In this document: piece after piece, positions 25,006 to 34,227 of the stretch | Layout of the letters: every line of letters begins with the position of its first letter | How positions within the stretch are numbered: position 1 is the first letter of the stretch | Source: Dyadobacter sp. CECT 9275 | GTDB taxonomy: Bacteria; Bacteroidota; Bacteroidia; Cytophagales; Spirosomataceae | DNA length: 64,000 nt | Direction of reading: 5' to 3' | Assembly (NCBI RefSeq): GCF_907164905.1 | Contig: NZ_CAJRAF010000002.1 | Location: 2,046,001-2,110,000, forward strand | Made by a program: the position numbers and the translations under genes | Notes under the pieces: model-generated | What the model was told of the DNA's origin: nothing | What the model saw: the letters and a program-made list of their open reading frames with translations, nothing else | Databases searched by the model: none

Positions 25006-27618
25006 ATGTCCAAACGGGTAGCGGATATGACCTATACGATCAACTATATTACGATAAGAACTTTCATTTTTATAATTCTGGGTTTTCTTTTTGCAGGTCA
25101 GGCCAGCATTGCTGCCGGCAAAACAGCTATGCCTGATACCGTTTATCGGAGAAACCCCGGCATGAGAACTCCGAAAGGCCCCTACCGCCCGGAAAGGCCC
25201 AAAAAGAACGACCTGATCTACACCCGCCTTGATGTGAGCTTTGACTGGGTAAGGCAGCAGGTTCCGGCTTCGGCAATCATAAAGTTCAAACCCCATTTTT
25301 ATCCCCAGAACACCATTGAACTTGACGCCAAAAGCTTTGACATCAAAGGAGTTGTTTTGCTGGATACGCTCTCAAATCTTGGGAATGCCAGCAGCAGAGA
25401 CATTGCCCGGAAAACAATCAAAAAGCTTGAATATACCTACAACAAACGGAAACTGACCGTAAAGCTGGATCGGAGTTATACCAGAAAAGATACCGTCTGT
25501 ATCAAAATCGAGTACATCGCAAAACCCAACGAAGTAAAAGGCAATGCGCAAAACGGCCACAGCGAAAAGGGACTTTACTTCATCAATGCCGACGGTATGG
25601 ACGAGGGAAAACCAAAGCAGATATGGACGCAGGGAGAAACAGAGGGAAGTTCGTGCTGGTTTCCTACCATTGATGCGCCAAACCAGAAATTCACCCAGGA
25701 TTTCTATATAACGGTGGATAGCACATACAAAACTTTGTCAAACGGATTGCTCATCTCGCAGGAAAAGGACGAAAAGGGATTCCGTACCGACCACTGGAAA
25801 CAATCACTGCCGCATGCACCTTACCTTGCCATGATGGCCGTAGGTGACTTTGCCGTAGCTAGAGACATGATGCCCAACGGCCTGGAGCTGAGCTACTACG
25901 TGGAACCAAAATATGGAGCGGATGCCCATGCAATATTTGGCCGTACGCCAGAAATGATCGGGTTCTTTTCCAATGTTTTCGGGGTTGATTATCCATGGGA
26001 AAAATATGCACAAATTGCCGTAAGAGACTTTGTTGCCGGGGCCATGGAAAATACCACCGCTACCGTACACGAGGAAGGCGTACAGAATGATACCCGGTCG
26101 CTCGTTGACGGAAACTCTGATGCGGTTATTGCCCACGAACTGGCGCATCATTGGTTCGGCGATTATGTAACTGCAGAAGAATGGGGGCAGCTACCGCTCA
26201 ATGAGTCATTTGCCAATTATGCGGAGTACCTCTGGAGCGAATACAATAACGGCCGGGACGAAGCCGACTGGGGAAATCTTCAGGAGATGAAACAGTATCT
26301 GGCTGAGTCGGAAACGAAAAAGGTACCCATGATCCGGTATTTTTACAAGGATGCCGAAGATATGTTCGATAGCCATTCTTATGCCAAGGGCGGCAGGATA
26401 CTATACATGCTCAGGGCTTATACCGGTGAAGAAGCTTTTTACGCTGCGCTGAAATCTTACCTGAAAAGCCATGCTTTCGGTACAGCCGAAATAGATGATC
26501 TCAGAATGGCCTTTGAAAAAGTGACGGGTGAGGACCTCAACTGGTTTTTTGACCAATGGTTTCACCGTCCGGGGCATCCGGTCCTGGCTGTGAACCAGGA
26601 ATACTCTTTCGCAACCAACAAGGTTTCACTTAAGATCCGGCAGACACAGGATACGCTGGCCACAACCGTATATCGACTGCCCCTTAAAGTGGATATCTGG
26701 ATTGCAGGAAAAAAAACCAGGCATGACCTGCTGATCGATAAGGCCAGCCATACATTTGAATTCCCGGCTGCGCAGAAACCAGACCTTATTCTGGTAGATG
26801 CCGAAGCCCAGCTTTTGGGTAGCATTGAACACGAAAAGGACAAGAAAGAAATGCTGTTCCAATACCTGCATGCCGATCGTTTCCTGCCAAAATATGAAGC
26901 GCTGGCGCAGCTGGAAGGAAAGCTGGCCGACAGCACCGTTCGCAACGTACTGGTGCAGGCCATGAACGACCCCTTTTGGAAATTAAGGCAAATGGCCATT
27001 TCCAATTTTGCAGAATATGACGGAGAGGGTTTTGCTGCCATTGAAAAAATCATACAAAGCCGTGCCCGAATTGACGAACACCCTCAGGTACGGGCGGAAG
27101 CCATCATCACCCTGGCTTCTTATGGCGACAATAACAGCGATCTTATTTTCCGGGAATCCCTGGCCGATACTTCTTACCAGGTGGTGTCTGTAGCCCTGGA
27201 CAAATACCTGCTCGGGCAGGCAAACGATGTGAACGAAGTAGCGGCCCGATTTGAAAATTCGCCCAACGATGCAATCGTGACATCCGTGGCCAATTACTAC
27301 GCCGGCCTGGCACAACCCGACAGATTCGAGTGGTTTCTTGAAAAAATGAAGCGAATGAAGCCTACCGAAAAATATAATTTCTTACAGGTTTTCGGGAAAT
27401 ACCTCATCAAGTCAAAGCAGGATATTCAGCGCAAAAGTATCCCGATCCTGGAAGGAATGGCAAGGAATAACCCCGCATACTTCGTCCGTTTCGGAGCGTT
27501 TCAGGCCCTTGGTTTGCTGACAGATATTCCGGGAGTGGCCGCTCTGAGGAAAGATATCCGGTCCAAAGAAACGGAACCCAAGTTAAAAGAAATGTACAGC
27601 CAGTTTGGGGAACTCTAA
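25006..27618 (+). CDS. M1 family aminopeptidase with HEAT-like C-terminal region
   Basis: A zinc aminopeptidase of about 870 residues. Numbered from ATG 25006, HELAH is at 377-381 with E400 (LNESFANY) and the exopeptidase motif GAMENTT just upstream, so all catalytic elements are intact. The N-terminus has a signal sequence (IRTFIFIILGFLFAGQASIAAG), and a second ATG at 25027 is also possible. The frame is open from 24892 and overlaps the permease gene, but that extension is hydrophilic and would bury the signal peptide. The C-terminal 200 residues have repeating helical units (VRNVLVQAMNDPFWKLRQMAI, in part) like HEAT repeats. It likely degrades peptides in the periplasm. Confidence 0.9.
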   Translation: MSKRVADMTYTINYITIRTFIFIILGFLFAGQASIAAGKTAMPDTVYRRNPGMRTPKGPYRPERPKKNDLIYTRLDVSFDWVRQQVPASAIIKFKPHFYPQNTIELDAKSFDIKGVVLLDTLSNLGNASSRDIARKTIKKLEYTYNKRKLTVKLDRSYTRKDTVCIKIEYIAKPNEVKGNAQNGHSEKGLYFINADGMDEGKPKQIWTQGETEGSSCWFPTIDAPNQKFTQDFYITVDSTYKTLSNGLLISQEKDEKGFRTDHWKQSLPHAPYLAMMAVGDFAVARDMMPNGLELSYYVEPKYGADAHAIFGRTPEMIGFFSNVFGVDYPWEKYAQIAVRDFVAGAMENTTATVHEEGVQNDTRSLVDGNSDAVIAHELAHHWFGDYVTAEEWGQLPLNESFANYAEYLWSEYNNGRDEADWGNLQEMKQYLAESETKKVPMIRYFYKDAEDMFDSHSYAKGGRILYMLRAYTGEEAFYAALKSYLKSHAFGTAEIDDLRMAFEKVTGEDLNWFFDQWFHRPGHPVLAVNQEYSFATNKVSLKIRQTQDTLATTVYRLPLKVDIWIAGKKTRHDLLIDKASHTFEFPAAQKPDLILVDAEAQLLGSIEHEKDKKEMLFQYLHADRFLPKYEALAQLEGKLADSTVRNVLVQAMNDPFWKLRQMAISNFAEYDGEGFAAIEKIIQSRARIDEHPQVRAEAIITLASYGDNNSDLIFRESLADTSYQVVSVALDKYLLGQANDVNEVAARFENSPNDAIVTSVANYYAGLAQPDRFEWFLEKMKRMKPTEKYNFLQVFGKYLIKSKQDIQRKSIPILEGMARNNPAYFVRFGAFQALGLLTDIPGVAALRKDIRSKETEPKLKEMYSQFGEL

Positions 27619-27645
27619 AGGACAGAAGCCACGACCGTCGCTGAC

Positions 27646-28710
27646 TCAGTGCGGGTCAAGGTAATAATCCAGGTTTTCTTTGGTAATAATATCCAGCGGA
27701 AGAAATTTAATCGGCTGTATTTCTTTGTGAAAAACCAGGTGATTGGCCAACTGATGAATGCCCCAATATCCCTGCCCATGCGGATTCTGGTTGATCAGGA
27801 AATCTATGGTATTGGCTTCCAGATATTGCTGATTCCTTTCAAGCAAATCATAACCTACCAGCTTTACGTTGGTAATCTGCCGTGCATCCAGGTAGGCAGC
27901 TACCTCAAAAGCCTTGGAATTGGTAACATACACCGCCCGCAGGTCCGCATTTTTTTTCAGTACCACATCCAGTTCAGCGAAAAGCGTTGTGATGTGCTTA
28001 AAATTAAACTCCTGCCGGATGATGTGATAGCCCCTGGCTCCTTTTTCCATTTCGAAGTACCCCTTGAATCCTTCTTCCTTAGAAATAAGATGAGCAGAGT
28101 TGGGAATATCTTCATTGATATGTGCAATTAATATGGTGCATGGAAAGGGCAGTCCGTAATTCAGTATTTTAGCAGCCAGAAAACCGCTTCGATAGGAATC
28201 CTGCCCAATGTAACAAAGCGGACTCACGTTTTCGATCTGTGTATTAAACAGTACAAATGGTATTTCCCTCTGTTTCCATTCATCAAAAAATGGAAGTGCT
28301 TCTTTATAAAAAATAGGAGCAACCAGTATACCATCGGGCCTGTCTGCTGTTACCTCCCCTGCTTTTGAAATAAAGGATCCTACATCATACGGGTCAAAAA
28401 TAAACTGTGTAACCGAAACACCATACTGCCTCAGTTCCTTCTCAGCCTTTTCCAGACCGTGTTTCGGGGATGCCCAGTAAGGATCCGTAGCCGGGTCCGG
28501 AATGAGTGCTGCCAGGCTGTATGACTTTTGAGATTTGAGAGATCTTGCGATGAGGTTGGGCTCATAATTCATCTCTTTAATGATGCCGAGTATCCGTTCC
28601 CTTACATCGTCAGCCACTCTGCCCCGGTTATGTAAAACCCTGTCCACAGTACCTTTTGAGGTCCCTGCACGTTCAGCTATATCTTTTATTCTAACAATCT
28701 GCTTTTTCAC
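27646..28710 (-). CDS. LacI family transcriptional regulator
   Basis: A 354-residue repressor-type protein. The N-terminal helix-turn-helix (IKDIAERAGTSKGTVDRVLHN) with the hinge region NLIARSLKSQ is followed by a periplasmic-binding-protein-like sensor domain (from SLAALIPDP) that presumably binds a sugar or related small molecule. The variant GTVDRVLHNRGRV is typical of the subgroup whose sensor domain resembles ribose or rhamnose binding proteins. The start codon is GTG at 28710. No sugar operon adjoins it, so its targets are probably elsewhere. Confidence 0.88.
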   Translation of the reverse strand: MKKQIVRIKDIAERAGTSKGTVDRVLHNRGRVADDVRERILGIIKEMNYEPNLIARSLKSQKSYSLAALIPDPATDPYWASPKHGLEKAEKELRQYGVSVTQFIFDPYDVGSFISKAGEVTADRPDGILVAPIFYKEALPFFDEWKQREIPFVLFNTQIENVSPLCYIGQDSYRSGFLAAKILNYGLPFPCTILIAHINEDIPNSAHLISKEEGFKGYFEMEKGARGYHIIRQEFNFKHITTLFAELDVVLKKNADLRAVYVTNSKAFEVAAYLDARQITNVKLVGYDLLERNQQYLEANTIDFLINQNPHGQGYWGIHQLANHLVFHKEIQPIKFLPLDIITKENLDYYLDPH

Positions 28711-28909
28711 AACGTGGATTTAAATGCTAAGGTCAGAAAAACGAGGCCAACGGCTGTACCCCTAGGAATTGTTTCAAAAGGAGCGCCAATATAACGACAA
28801 CTGTCCGATATACACTTTTGGTATCGTTTTTTATTCTGACGCCACCGAAGCCTCTTTGCCACTAAAAACAGCGTAAAATCACTGAAACAGAAGCAAGAAA
28901 AAGTTGTTT

Positions 28910-29959
28910 TTATTCAATAACCACCTGCACCTCGTCATCATCCACATAAGAAGCACAGGTTAAAATCCACCCTTCAGCCAGATCCTTGTCTGTCAGTACC
29001 TCATTAAATGCCATATGAAGTTTTCCGCTTCTCAGGATTCCGGCACAGGTAGCACAGCGTCCGCCTTTACAACTGTAAGGGAGCCGGATGCCTGCACGCA
29101 GCGCTGCGTCCAGTATGGTGGTATGCGCAGGAACAGGCAGTGCAAACGCTTTCCCACGGAAGGTAAGGTTAATATTATGCGGTTCGGAATGAGGCGGAGC
29201 CGGAGGCAGTTCACTGATCACGAAATTCTCCTTCCTGATCTGCTCTCGCGAAAAGCCCATGTAGAGCAGCGTTATTTCCACAGAACGCATCAGTTCAAAA
29301 GGGCCGCAGATAAATATGCTTGCGTCGGAAGGCTCAAACCTCAGGTTTTGAGAAATAAACTGCACGAGCCGCATGTTATTGATCCTGCCCTGGATACCCG
29401 TCCAGTGGTGGTCGGGCTGGCTGTGAATATGTATGATCTTCAGACGGTCGTCGTATCTTTTTTCCCATGCCTGCAATTCTTCACGAAACAGCGTGCTGTT
29501 TTCATTTTTGTTGGCAAATATCAGCGTGACATACGTGTGCTGGTCCCGCGTTAGTGTTTCCTTCAGGAGTGCAAACAACGGGGTAATGCCACTCCCCGCC
29601 CCAATCAGAATGATATCAGAAGGCCTATTGTTCAGGTGGACTTCCAGTACAAACCTGCCGGCGGCCGGCAGCACCGTAAAAATATATCCAACATCAACCG
29701 AATCAATCCAGAACCGCGAAGCCTCCCCATTTGCAACCCGTTTGATGGTGATCATAGGGAAAAGATCAACATTCGGAGCAGAGCTGAACGAGTAGGATCT
29801 GCGTACTTCACGGCCGTTCAAATTTAAAAGAAAGGTCAGAAACTGCCCCGCACGGTATTGCAAAGGATGACCATCCGTTCGTTCAAAAACAAAAGTTTTA
29901 GTATCGTAACGCTCGCTCCTGATTTCCTTGACCCTTATCGTAATTGTTTCTTCTGTCAT
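28910..29959 (-). CDS. Flavoprotein reductase with C-terminal 2Fe-2S ferredoxin (PaaE/HCP reductase-like)
   Basis: A 349-residue class IA oxygenase-type reductase, cytoplasmic. FAD domain: RRSYSFSSAP (RxYS) at about 55. NAD(P)H domain: ILIGAGSGITPLF near 120 and CGPFELMRSV near 225. The plant-type 2Fe-2S domain is C-terminal, with ligands C297, C302, C305 (CKGGRCATC) and C335. It passes electrons from NAD(P)H to an acceptor such as an oxygenase, desaturase or phenylacetyl-CoA epoxidase. No oxygenase is adjacent; the only close neighbour is the alpha-toroid-like gene 15 bases upstream in the same operon. Confidence 0.9.
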   Translation of the reverse strand: MTEETITIRVKEIRSERYDTKTFVFERTDGHPLQYRAGQFLTFLLNLNGREVRRSYSFSSAPNVDLFPMITIKRVANGEASRFWIDSVDVGYIFTVLPAAGRFVLEVHLNNRPSDIILIGAGSGITPLFALLKETLTRDQHTYVTLIFANKNENSTLFREELQAWEKRYDDRLKIIHIHSQPDHHWTGIQGRINNMRLVQFISQNLRFEPSDASIFICGPFELMRSVEITLLYMGFSREQIRKENFVISELPPAPPHSEPHNINLTFRGKAFALPVPAHTTILDAALRAGIRLPYSCKGGRCATCAGILRSGKLHMAFNEVLTDKDLAEGWILTCASYVDDDEVQVVIE

Positions 29960-29974
29960 TACGCATCATACCGG

Positions 29975-31081
29975 TTAAGTCAGTAATGGTTTGTCCGCAT
30001 GTTTGTCGCGCAACTTGTGAAGTATCACGTATTCTGCAAGTAACGTCAGACAGTGCGCTTCGCAAGTCCAGTACATGTGAAACAATCTGCTGTTTGCTAT
30101 CCGGTATAAAACCGGATGCTCGTAGGCCGTCAGCAATCCGGCGATAAAAAAATAAAATCCTTTAAAATCCCGACTGGTAAACTTTTCCACTTCGATATAG
30201 TCCATCTGAACTCCTAACCTTAACAAGGATGAAGACAAAATCACCCGATCCATCGGTACCTCTGTACGGTTTAACAAAAGCCGGGTATCCGCAATCAGCC
30301 TTGACCGGATGGAACGCAGTGGTACCGGGTCAAATGCAGCAATAAGCCGGGCCACATGGTAAATAATCAGCTCGGAACGGGGGTACTGATGCGCGCATCG
30401 GAAAGGTACCCGCAAATAATGCCCTTCTTCAATGATGAAACGGATATATTCCAGACTGTCCCGGTCATTTTCATTAAGCTCAGTGCCGTGTTGATAGATG
30501 CAGTAAAGTATATTGCTTAATACGCATGCGTCGAATTCAATATACATGTGCTTTCCAAACCAGGTGGAATAAGCCCGTAGTTTCCTGACCTGCGGAAATG
30601 TATTTTTAATCCATTGCTTTTCCCCGTTGGCATGCAGCGAAAGTTTGTTTTTCAGCCAGGCTACTTCTTCTTTCCCGCGAGGGCTCGTCAGGTAGATAAA
30701 GGCCGTATCATCTACGTCGTCAGGTATGCGGAAATGTTCAAAATGACGGAATATATAACCATTGGGGAAATGCCGCGAAGGCTTTGTCTTCCAGAAATTA
30801 TAGGTATCCAGGCCATCCTTATTCCTGAAATCGGGATAATTGCCCGCAACTTCCGAACAGATAGCATCAATAACAGCCTGCTGGTCGGAACTTACATATT
30901 TCCTTACACAACTGAGCGTAAAAGAGATAATAGCGGAGAAAAAAATCGTGGTATCAGGTCTGCGGTACCATATAATCGGGTTGGACCGGTGGGCCGGAAA
31001 AATACCCGCCGGGAAATATTTGTCTCCCGCCGACTGAAGAGACCTGATTTTCCCCAGCAATATGCCCATCGTATCGTTCAT
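29975..31081 (-). CDS. Unknown protein, possible alpha-toroid with DVDDTA motif
   Basis: A 368-residue protein of no family I can name with certainty. It is rich in predicted helices and has strings of aromatic and acidic residues: WYRRPDTTIFFSAIISFTL, TYNFWKTKPSRHFPNGYIF, then RIPDDVDDTAFIYLTSP with DVDDTA at 122-127. A DxDDTA motif is the catalytic acid motif of class II diterpene cyclases and recurs in alpha/alpha-toroid proteins of the terpene cyclase and prenyltransferase superfamily. At 368 residues it would be one toroid domain. Its coupling with a ferredoxin-type reductase (15-base gap) suggests a redox or lipid-linked pathway. ATG 31081 is taken over a TTG three codons earlier. Confidence 0.7.
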   Translation of the reverse strand: MNDTMGILLGKIRSLQSAGDKYFPAGIFPAHRSNPIIWYRRPDTTIFFSAIISFTLSCVRKYVSSDQQAVIDAICSEVAGNYPDFRNKDGLDTYNFWKTKPSRHFPNGYIFRHFEHFRIPDDVDDTAFIYLTSPRGKEEVAWLKNKLSLHANGEKQWIKNTFPQVRKLRAYSTWFGKHMYIEFDACVLSNILYCIYQHGTELNENDRDSLEYIRFIIEEGHYLRVPFRCAHQYPRSELIIYHVARLIAAFDPVPLRSIRSRLIADTRLLLNRTEVPMDRVILSSSLLRLGVQMDYIEVEKFTSRDFKGFYFFIAGLLTAYEHPVLYRIANSRLFHMYWTCEAHCLTLLAEYVILHKLRDKHADKPLLT

Positions 31082-31104
31082 GGAGCACAAACTAATGGAT
31101 TTAA

Positions 31105-31143
31105 TATAAAAAAAGAAACCCCACCCGGTAAAGGCAGGGTTTC
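31105..31143 (-). terminator. Terminator of the NifU-like gene
   Basis: On the minus strand GAAACCC and GGGTTTC (31137-31143 and 31115-31121) form a stem with further imperfect pairing, followed by TTTTTTTATA. It separates the NifU-like gene from the downstream minus-strand operon. Confidence 0.75.
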
Positions 31144-31161
31144 AAAACAAATTCCGGTATA

Positions 31162-31758
31162 CTATACTCCTTCGGCTACCACTTCTTTTACATCGGGTAC
31201 CATCCGGGTAAGTAAGTTCTCAATGCCCGCTTTCAAAGTCAATGTAGAAGAAGGACAACCGCTGCATGAGCCCTGAAGCAGTACTTTTACAACCCCCGAA
31301 TCTTCATTGAAAGAATGGAAGTTAATGGCGCCTCCATCGGATTCAACCGCCGGGCGAACATACTGGTCCAGCGCCGCTTTAATTTTCTGAACAGTATCAG
31401 AATCCCGTGCGTCCACAATCAACGTATTGCTATCGATCGTTTTTTGTTCAAATACCGGATGATTCTCCTCAAAATAGATTTTAATAAACTGCTTCGTATC
31501 CCGTAAAACTTCCTCCCAGGCTATCTCCTCATCTTTGGTGATCGTTATAAAATTACTGGCAATAAAAACTCTCCTGACGTGCGGAAACTGAAAAAGATCC
31601 GCAGCCAGCGGGGATACCTTCCCTTCTTCCAGAGCTGCTTCCAGAGAAGGATAATCAAAAGACAAACCCTCCGGTACCAATTCAAAGTTAAGTACAAACT
31701 TCATTGAATTGGGGTTGGGACTTAATTCGGTATATACAAAAATGGGACGTGATAACAT
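31162..31758 (-). CDS. NifU-like iron-sulfur scaffold protein (Nfu type)
   Basis: Carries or transfers iron-sulfur clusters to target proteins. From ATG 31758 it has 198 residues: an N-terminal Nfu_N domain (YTELSPNPNSMKFVLN to about residue 90) and a C-terminal NifU domain with the cluster motif GSCSGCPSS (C165 and C168) preceded by VRPAVESDGG. The open frame extends 26 codons upstream, but the family start is at the chosen ATG. It is monocistronic, with a terminator 19 bases downstream. Confidence 0.92.
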   Translation of the reverse strand: MLSRPIFVYTELSPNPNSMKFVLNFELVPEGLSFDYPSLEAALEEGKVSPLAADLFQFPHVRRVFIASNFITITKDEEIAWEEVLRDTKQFIKIYFEENHPVFEQKTIDSNTLIVDARDSDTVQKIKAALDQYVRPAVESDGGAINFHSFNEDSGVVKVLLQGSCSGCPSSTLTLKAGIENLLTRMVPDVKEVVAEGV

Positions 31759-32133
31759 GTGACTGATTTTTCGGCAATGATGGATAGACTTATCTCTCTG
31801 CTTCAACAACAATATCATCATTTTGGTTTGACTCAAACTGATATTAATCCGAAAAATGACCTATTCCCATCTAACCACGGCAAAGCTACCTGGTGAAGGG
31901 AAAGTCCCTGGATGAAAAAATATTTAAAGCCGTCCCAACCTTTAACTTGCTGGTTGTAGTTAACGATATATGTAGAGTCCCGCTACCGATCCCTGAAGAC
32001 GAATTCAAGGATCAGTGAGAAGGAAGTACTTAAAAAGGTGGTGATGATTTCGTCACAGGGCCTTACCCCTTAGACAAAAATTAAACAAGTTGTAAAAGCC
32101 ATTCAGAGATACTTAATGGCTTTTAACTGATGA
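31759..32133. other. Intergenic region without a recognised gene
   Basis: 375 bases between the divergent NifU-like and ECF sigma genes. It must hold both promoters. I find no exact TTTG-N19-21-TAnnTTTG pair, no RNA gene and no convincing small reading frame. Confidence 0.5.
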
Positions 32134-32667
32134 ATGGATCAACAGCGGGAAATATTAGACGGATGCAGGCGCAATGACCGGAAAAGTCAGGAGGAATTGT
32201 ACTATGCCTTTTATCCGGCAATGTTTTCATTATGCAAAAAGTTTTTTGCCGACGAACACGAGATTCTTACGGCGCTCAACAATGGAATGATGAGAGTATT
32301 TAAAAACATCGACCAGTATGATCCGCGCAGAGGGGAGTTATTTAACTGGATGTACACGGTGATCCGTAACGCGTGCCTGACGATGATCCGGGATAAAAAA
32401 CCTGAAACTACACAGGAATTAAAGGAAAATATGTCGGATATCTCGCAGTACGACCCTTTCCGCAGTTCCGAATGGGACGATATATTTCATTACCTTGACC
32501 AACTTCCTCCTGCTACCAGGGCTGTTTGCAGTTTGTTTTATCTCGAAGGCTTTTCAATAAAGGAAATCACGAAGGAAACAGGCATGAAGGATGGTACTGT
32601 TAAATGGCATCTGAATGAAAGCAGAAACAGATTAAAAACCATTTTCGTAAAAAGTAAAGAATTGTAA
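32134..32667 (+). CDS. ECF sigma-70 factor
   Basis: A 177-residue extracytoplasmic-function sigma factor. Region 2 spans about 20-90 (EELYYAFYPAMFSLCKKFF, FNWMYTVIRNACLTMIRDK) and region 4 about 115-170 (LPPATRAVCSLFYLEGFSIKEI, then TKETGMKDGTVKWHLNESRNRLK as the helix-turn-helix). It ends four bases before the start of the next gene, a membrane-spanning protein whose N-terminus could act as its anti-sigma factor. A similar pair is at 58095-60048. Confidence 0.9.
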   Translation: MDQQREILDGCRRNDRKSQEELYYAFYPAMFSLCKKFFADEHEILTALNNGMMRVFKNIDQYDPRRGELFNWMYTVIRNACLTMIRDKKPETTQELKENMSDISQYDPFRSSEWDDIFHYLDQLPPATRAVCSLFYLEGFSIKEITKETGMKDGTVKWHLNESRNRLKTIFVKSKEL

Positions 32668-32671
32668 CCCT

Positions 32672-34150
32672 TTGAAAGATAAAAAACGGCATATTGATCA
32701 GAAGCCCGGTGCTTACTATCCCGAACCTGAGGTTTCGGCTGGCACTGCATGGCGTAGGATGAAAGATATGCTGGATAATGAATTGCCTCTCACGGAACCC
32801 GCTGCCCCCAGTGCAAACAGTTGGCTGAGCTATCTAAAAGTCATTCTGCCGGGAACAGTAATCCTTGGCGCGATTACCCTTTTTCTTTTGTCGGGGTCAG
32901 AAAAGAAAGACACAGGGTTAAAATCAGCAGTTCCACACCTGGGTGTCCTTTCACCGCTTAACGAAGCAATAAAAAAAGGTAATCCTGCGGAGCAGGCCTC
33001 CGGTAACAGGGCTGAGTCCCCGGAGTTTCCGGAAAAGAACCAACTGCCTGACATCCGCGCTGCTCTTCCTCCTGCCCGTTTGAAAAAGGCAGCCAGAGTT
33101 CCTGATGCGTCCGTGGAGCTATCCGCTTCCAGGCCCGCAAACAAATCGGAAGCTGTAAAAGAGTCTGGCCGGAATTCCTCTGATTCTGAATTTTCGCAAA
33201 GCACCGGAGAAAGCAGTAGCAAGGGTGAGAGGAACGATCGCACAGGAAACAGACAGTTTATGAACAAAAAAATCACTTCCCTGCTTCCTGCAGGAGCTTT
33301 CGACAGGACGGATATTTCAGCATCCCTTCAAAAGGGTGCAAATTTAGGAAGGGAACATTCGTATATACAAAATACCCCCGAAGCACTGGAACTGGCCGGG
33401 AATGGGCCTTTTTTCCGGAATAGATTAAAAGATCAGTTCGAAGCCATCCCAATTTCCGGAAGCAGCCCAAAAGCCATATTTTCCCCGAACGCAGTACGCT
33501 CCGAAAATAAGCTGAACCGTATTTTTAATAGCAGGAAACTCCTGAAACAGCTTCATGCAGGGGTACAGCTTACTCCTTCCCTTCCCTTAAACGGTTACAA
33601 CAGATATTTTACCGGAACGGATGGATCCAAATCATTTTACACCCCGTTCATACCCGGAATTTGGGTAAGCAGGGAATTGAAAAACGGCAGTGAAGTACTG
33701 GTAAAGTTCAGTCCGTACAACCAGCATTTTGGCAACGATATACAACTGGCGTCTTTCAGGATCACCAAGCCGGACACTGCGGTAATAAATACCAATCTTT
33801 CGAAGATCATTGGAATGAGCGCGGGACTGCAGTACAACTATCAGATCGCCGGCAACTGGTCTGTTGGGATCGGAGCCAATATGGCCTGGCAAAGAAAAGC
33901 ACTCCTGAATACCCTGACCACCAACGACAGCTCTGCCATTGTTACAAATGCTCTTTACGGCATCAACAAAAATGCAACAGACTGGAAATACCTCAGGTCC
34001 ATATTGATTACCGGCAACACGGAAGTACTGTATTCCTGGCGGAATATTGCCCTGGGTGCGGGAATGATAATCCCTGTCAGCAGCGTCACAACAGGTCAAA
34101 AGAAAAGACCCGTGAACGGACAACTGTTATTGCGGTGGAGGATCCGGTGA
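32672..34150 (+). CDS. Sigma-linked protein: one inner-membrane helix, long linker, beta-barrel-like C-terminus
   Basis: A 492-residue protein of unrecognised family. Residues 1-52 are hydrophilic and contain GTAWRRMKDMLDNELP; one membrane helix lies at 54-74 (YLKVILPGTVILGAITLFLL); residues 75 to about 285 are a Ser, Asn, Glu, Lys-rich disordered linker; the last 200 residues alternate polar and hydrophobic (VLVKFSPYNQHF, ALGAGMIIPVSS, GQLLLRWRIR) like an outer membrane barrel. The layout suggests a cytoplasmic anti-sigma segment tied through the periplasm to a surface or outer membrane sensor. The start is TTG, four bases after the sigma stop; the next ATG (32759) would delete the conserved N-terminal motif. 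Same plan as 58666-60048. Confidence 0.75.
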   Translation: MKDKKRHIDQKPGAYYPEPEVSAGTAWRRMKDMLDNELPLTEPAAPSANSWLSYLKVILPGTVILGAITLFLLSGSEKKDTGLKSAVPHLGVLSPLNEAIKKGNPAEQASGNRAESPEFPEKNQLPDIRAALPPARLKKAARVPDASVELSASRPANKSEAVKESGRNSSDSEFSQSTGESSSKGERNDRTGNRQFMNKKITSLLPAGAFDRTDISASLQKGANLGREHSYIQNTPEALELAGNGPFFRNRLKDQFEAIPISGSSPKAIFSPNAVRSENKLNRIFNSRKLLKQLHAGVQLTPSLPLNGYNRYFTGTDGSKSFYTPFIPGIWVSRELKNGSEVLVKFSPYNQHFGNDIQLASFRITKPDTAVINTNLSKIIGMSAGLQYNYQIAGNWSVGIGANMAWQRKALLNTLTTNDSSAIVTNALYGINKNATDWKYLRSILITGNTEVLYSWRNIALGAGMIIPVSSVTTGQKKRPVNGQLLLRWRIR

Positions 34151-34175
34151 CAAACCGGGACATTGGTTCCAAGTA

Positions 34176-34213
34176 AAAGAGCCCGCTGGAAAATTTCCAG
34201 CGGGCTCCTTTAC
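34176..34213. terminator. Bidirectional terminator before rpmA
   Basis: GAGCCCGCTGGAAA (34179-34192) pairs with TTTCCAGCGGGCTC (34194-34207), a stem of at least 12 bp after allowing a loop, with T-rich flanks on both strands. It serves the convergent sigma-linked gene and the rplU-rpmA operon. Confidence 0.85.
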
Positions 34214-34227
34214 TTTAACAAAAAATA

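Noticed and set aside
28806..28826. CGATA/TATCG short inverted repeat upstream of the LacI gene
   Set aside because: Only five paired bases; too weak to call an operator.
30614..31276. Open frame of 220 codons on the plus strand
   Set aside because: Crosses the terminator and the antisense of two minus-strand genes; no domain.
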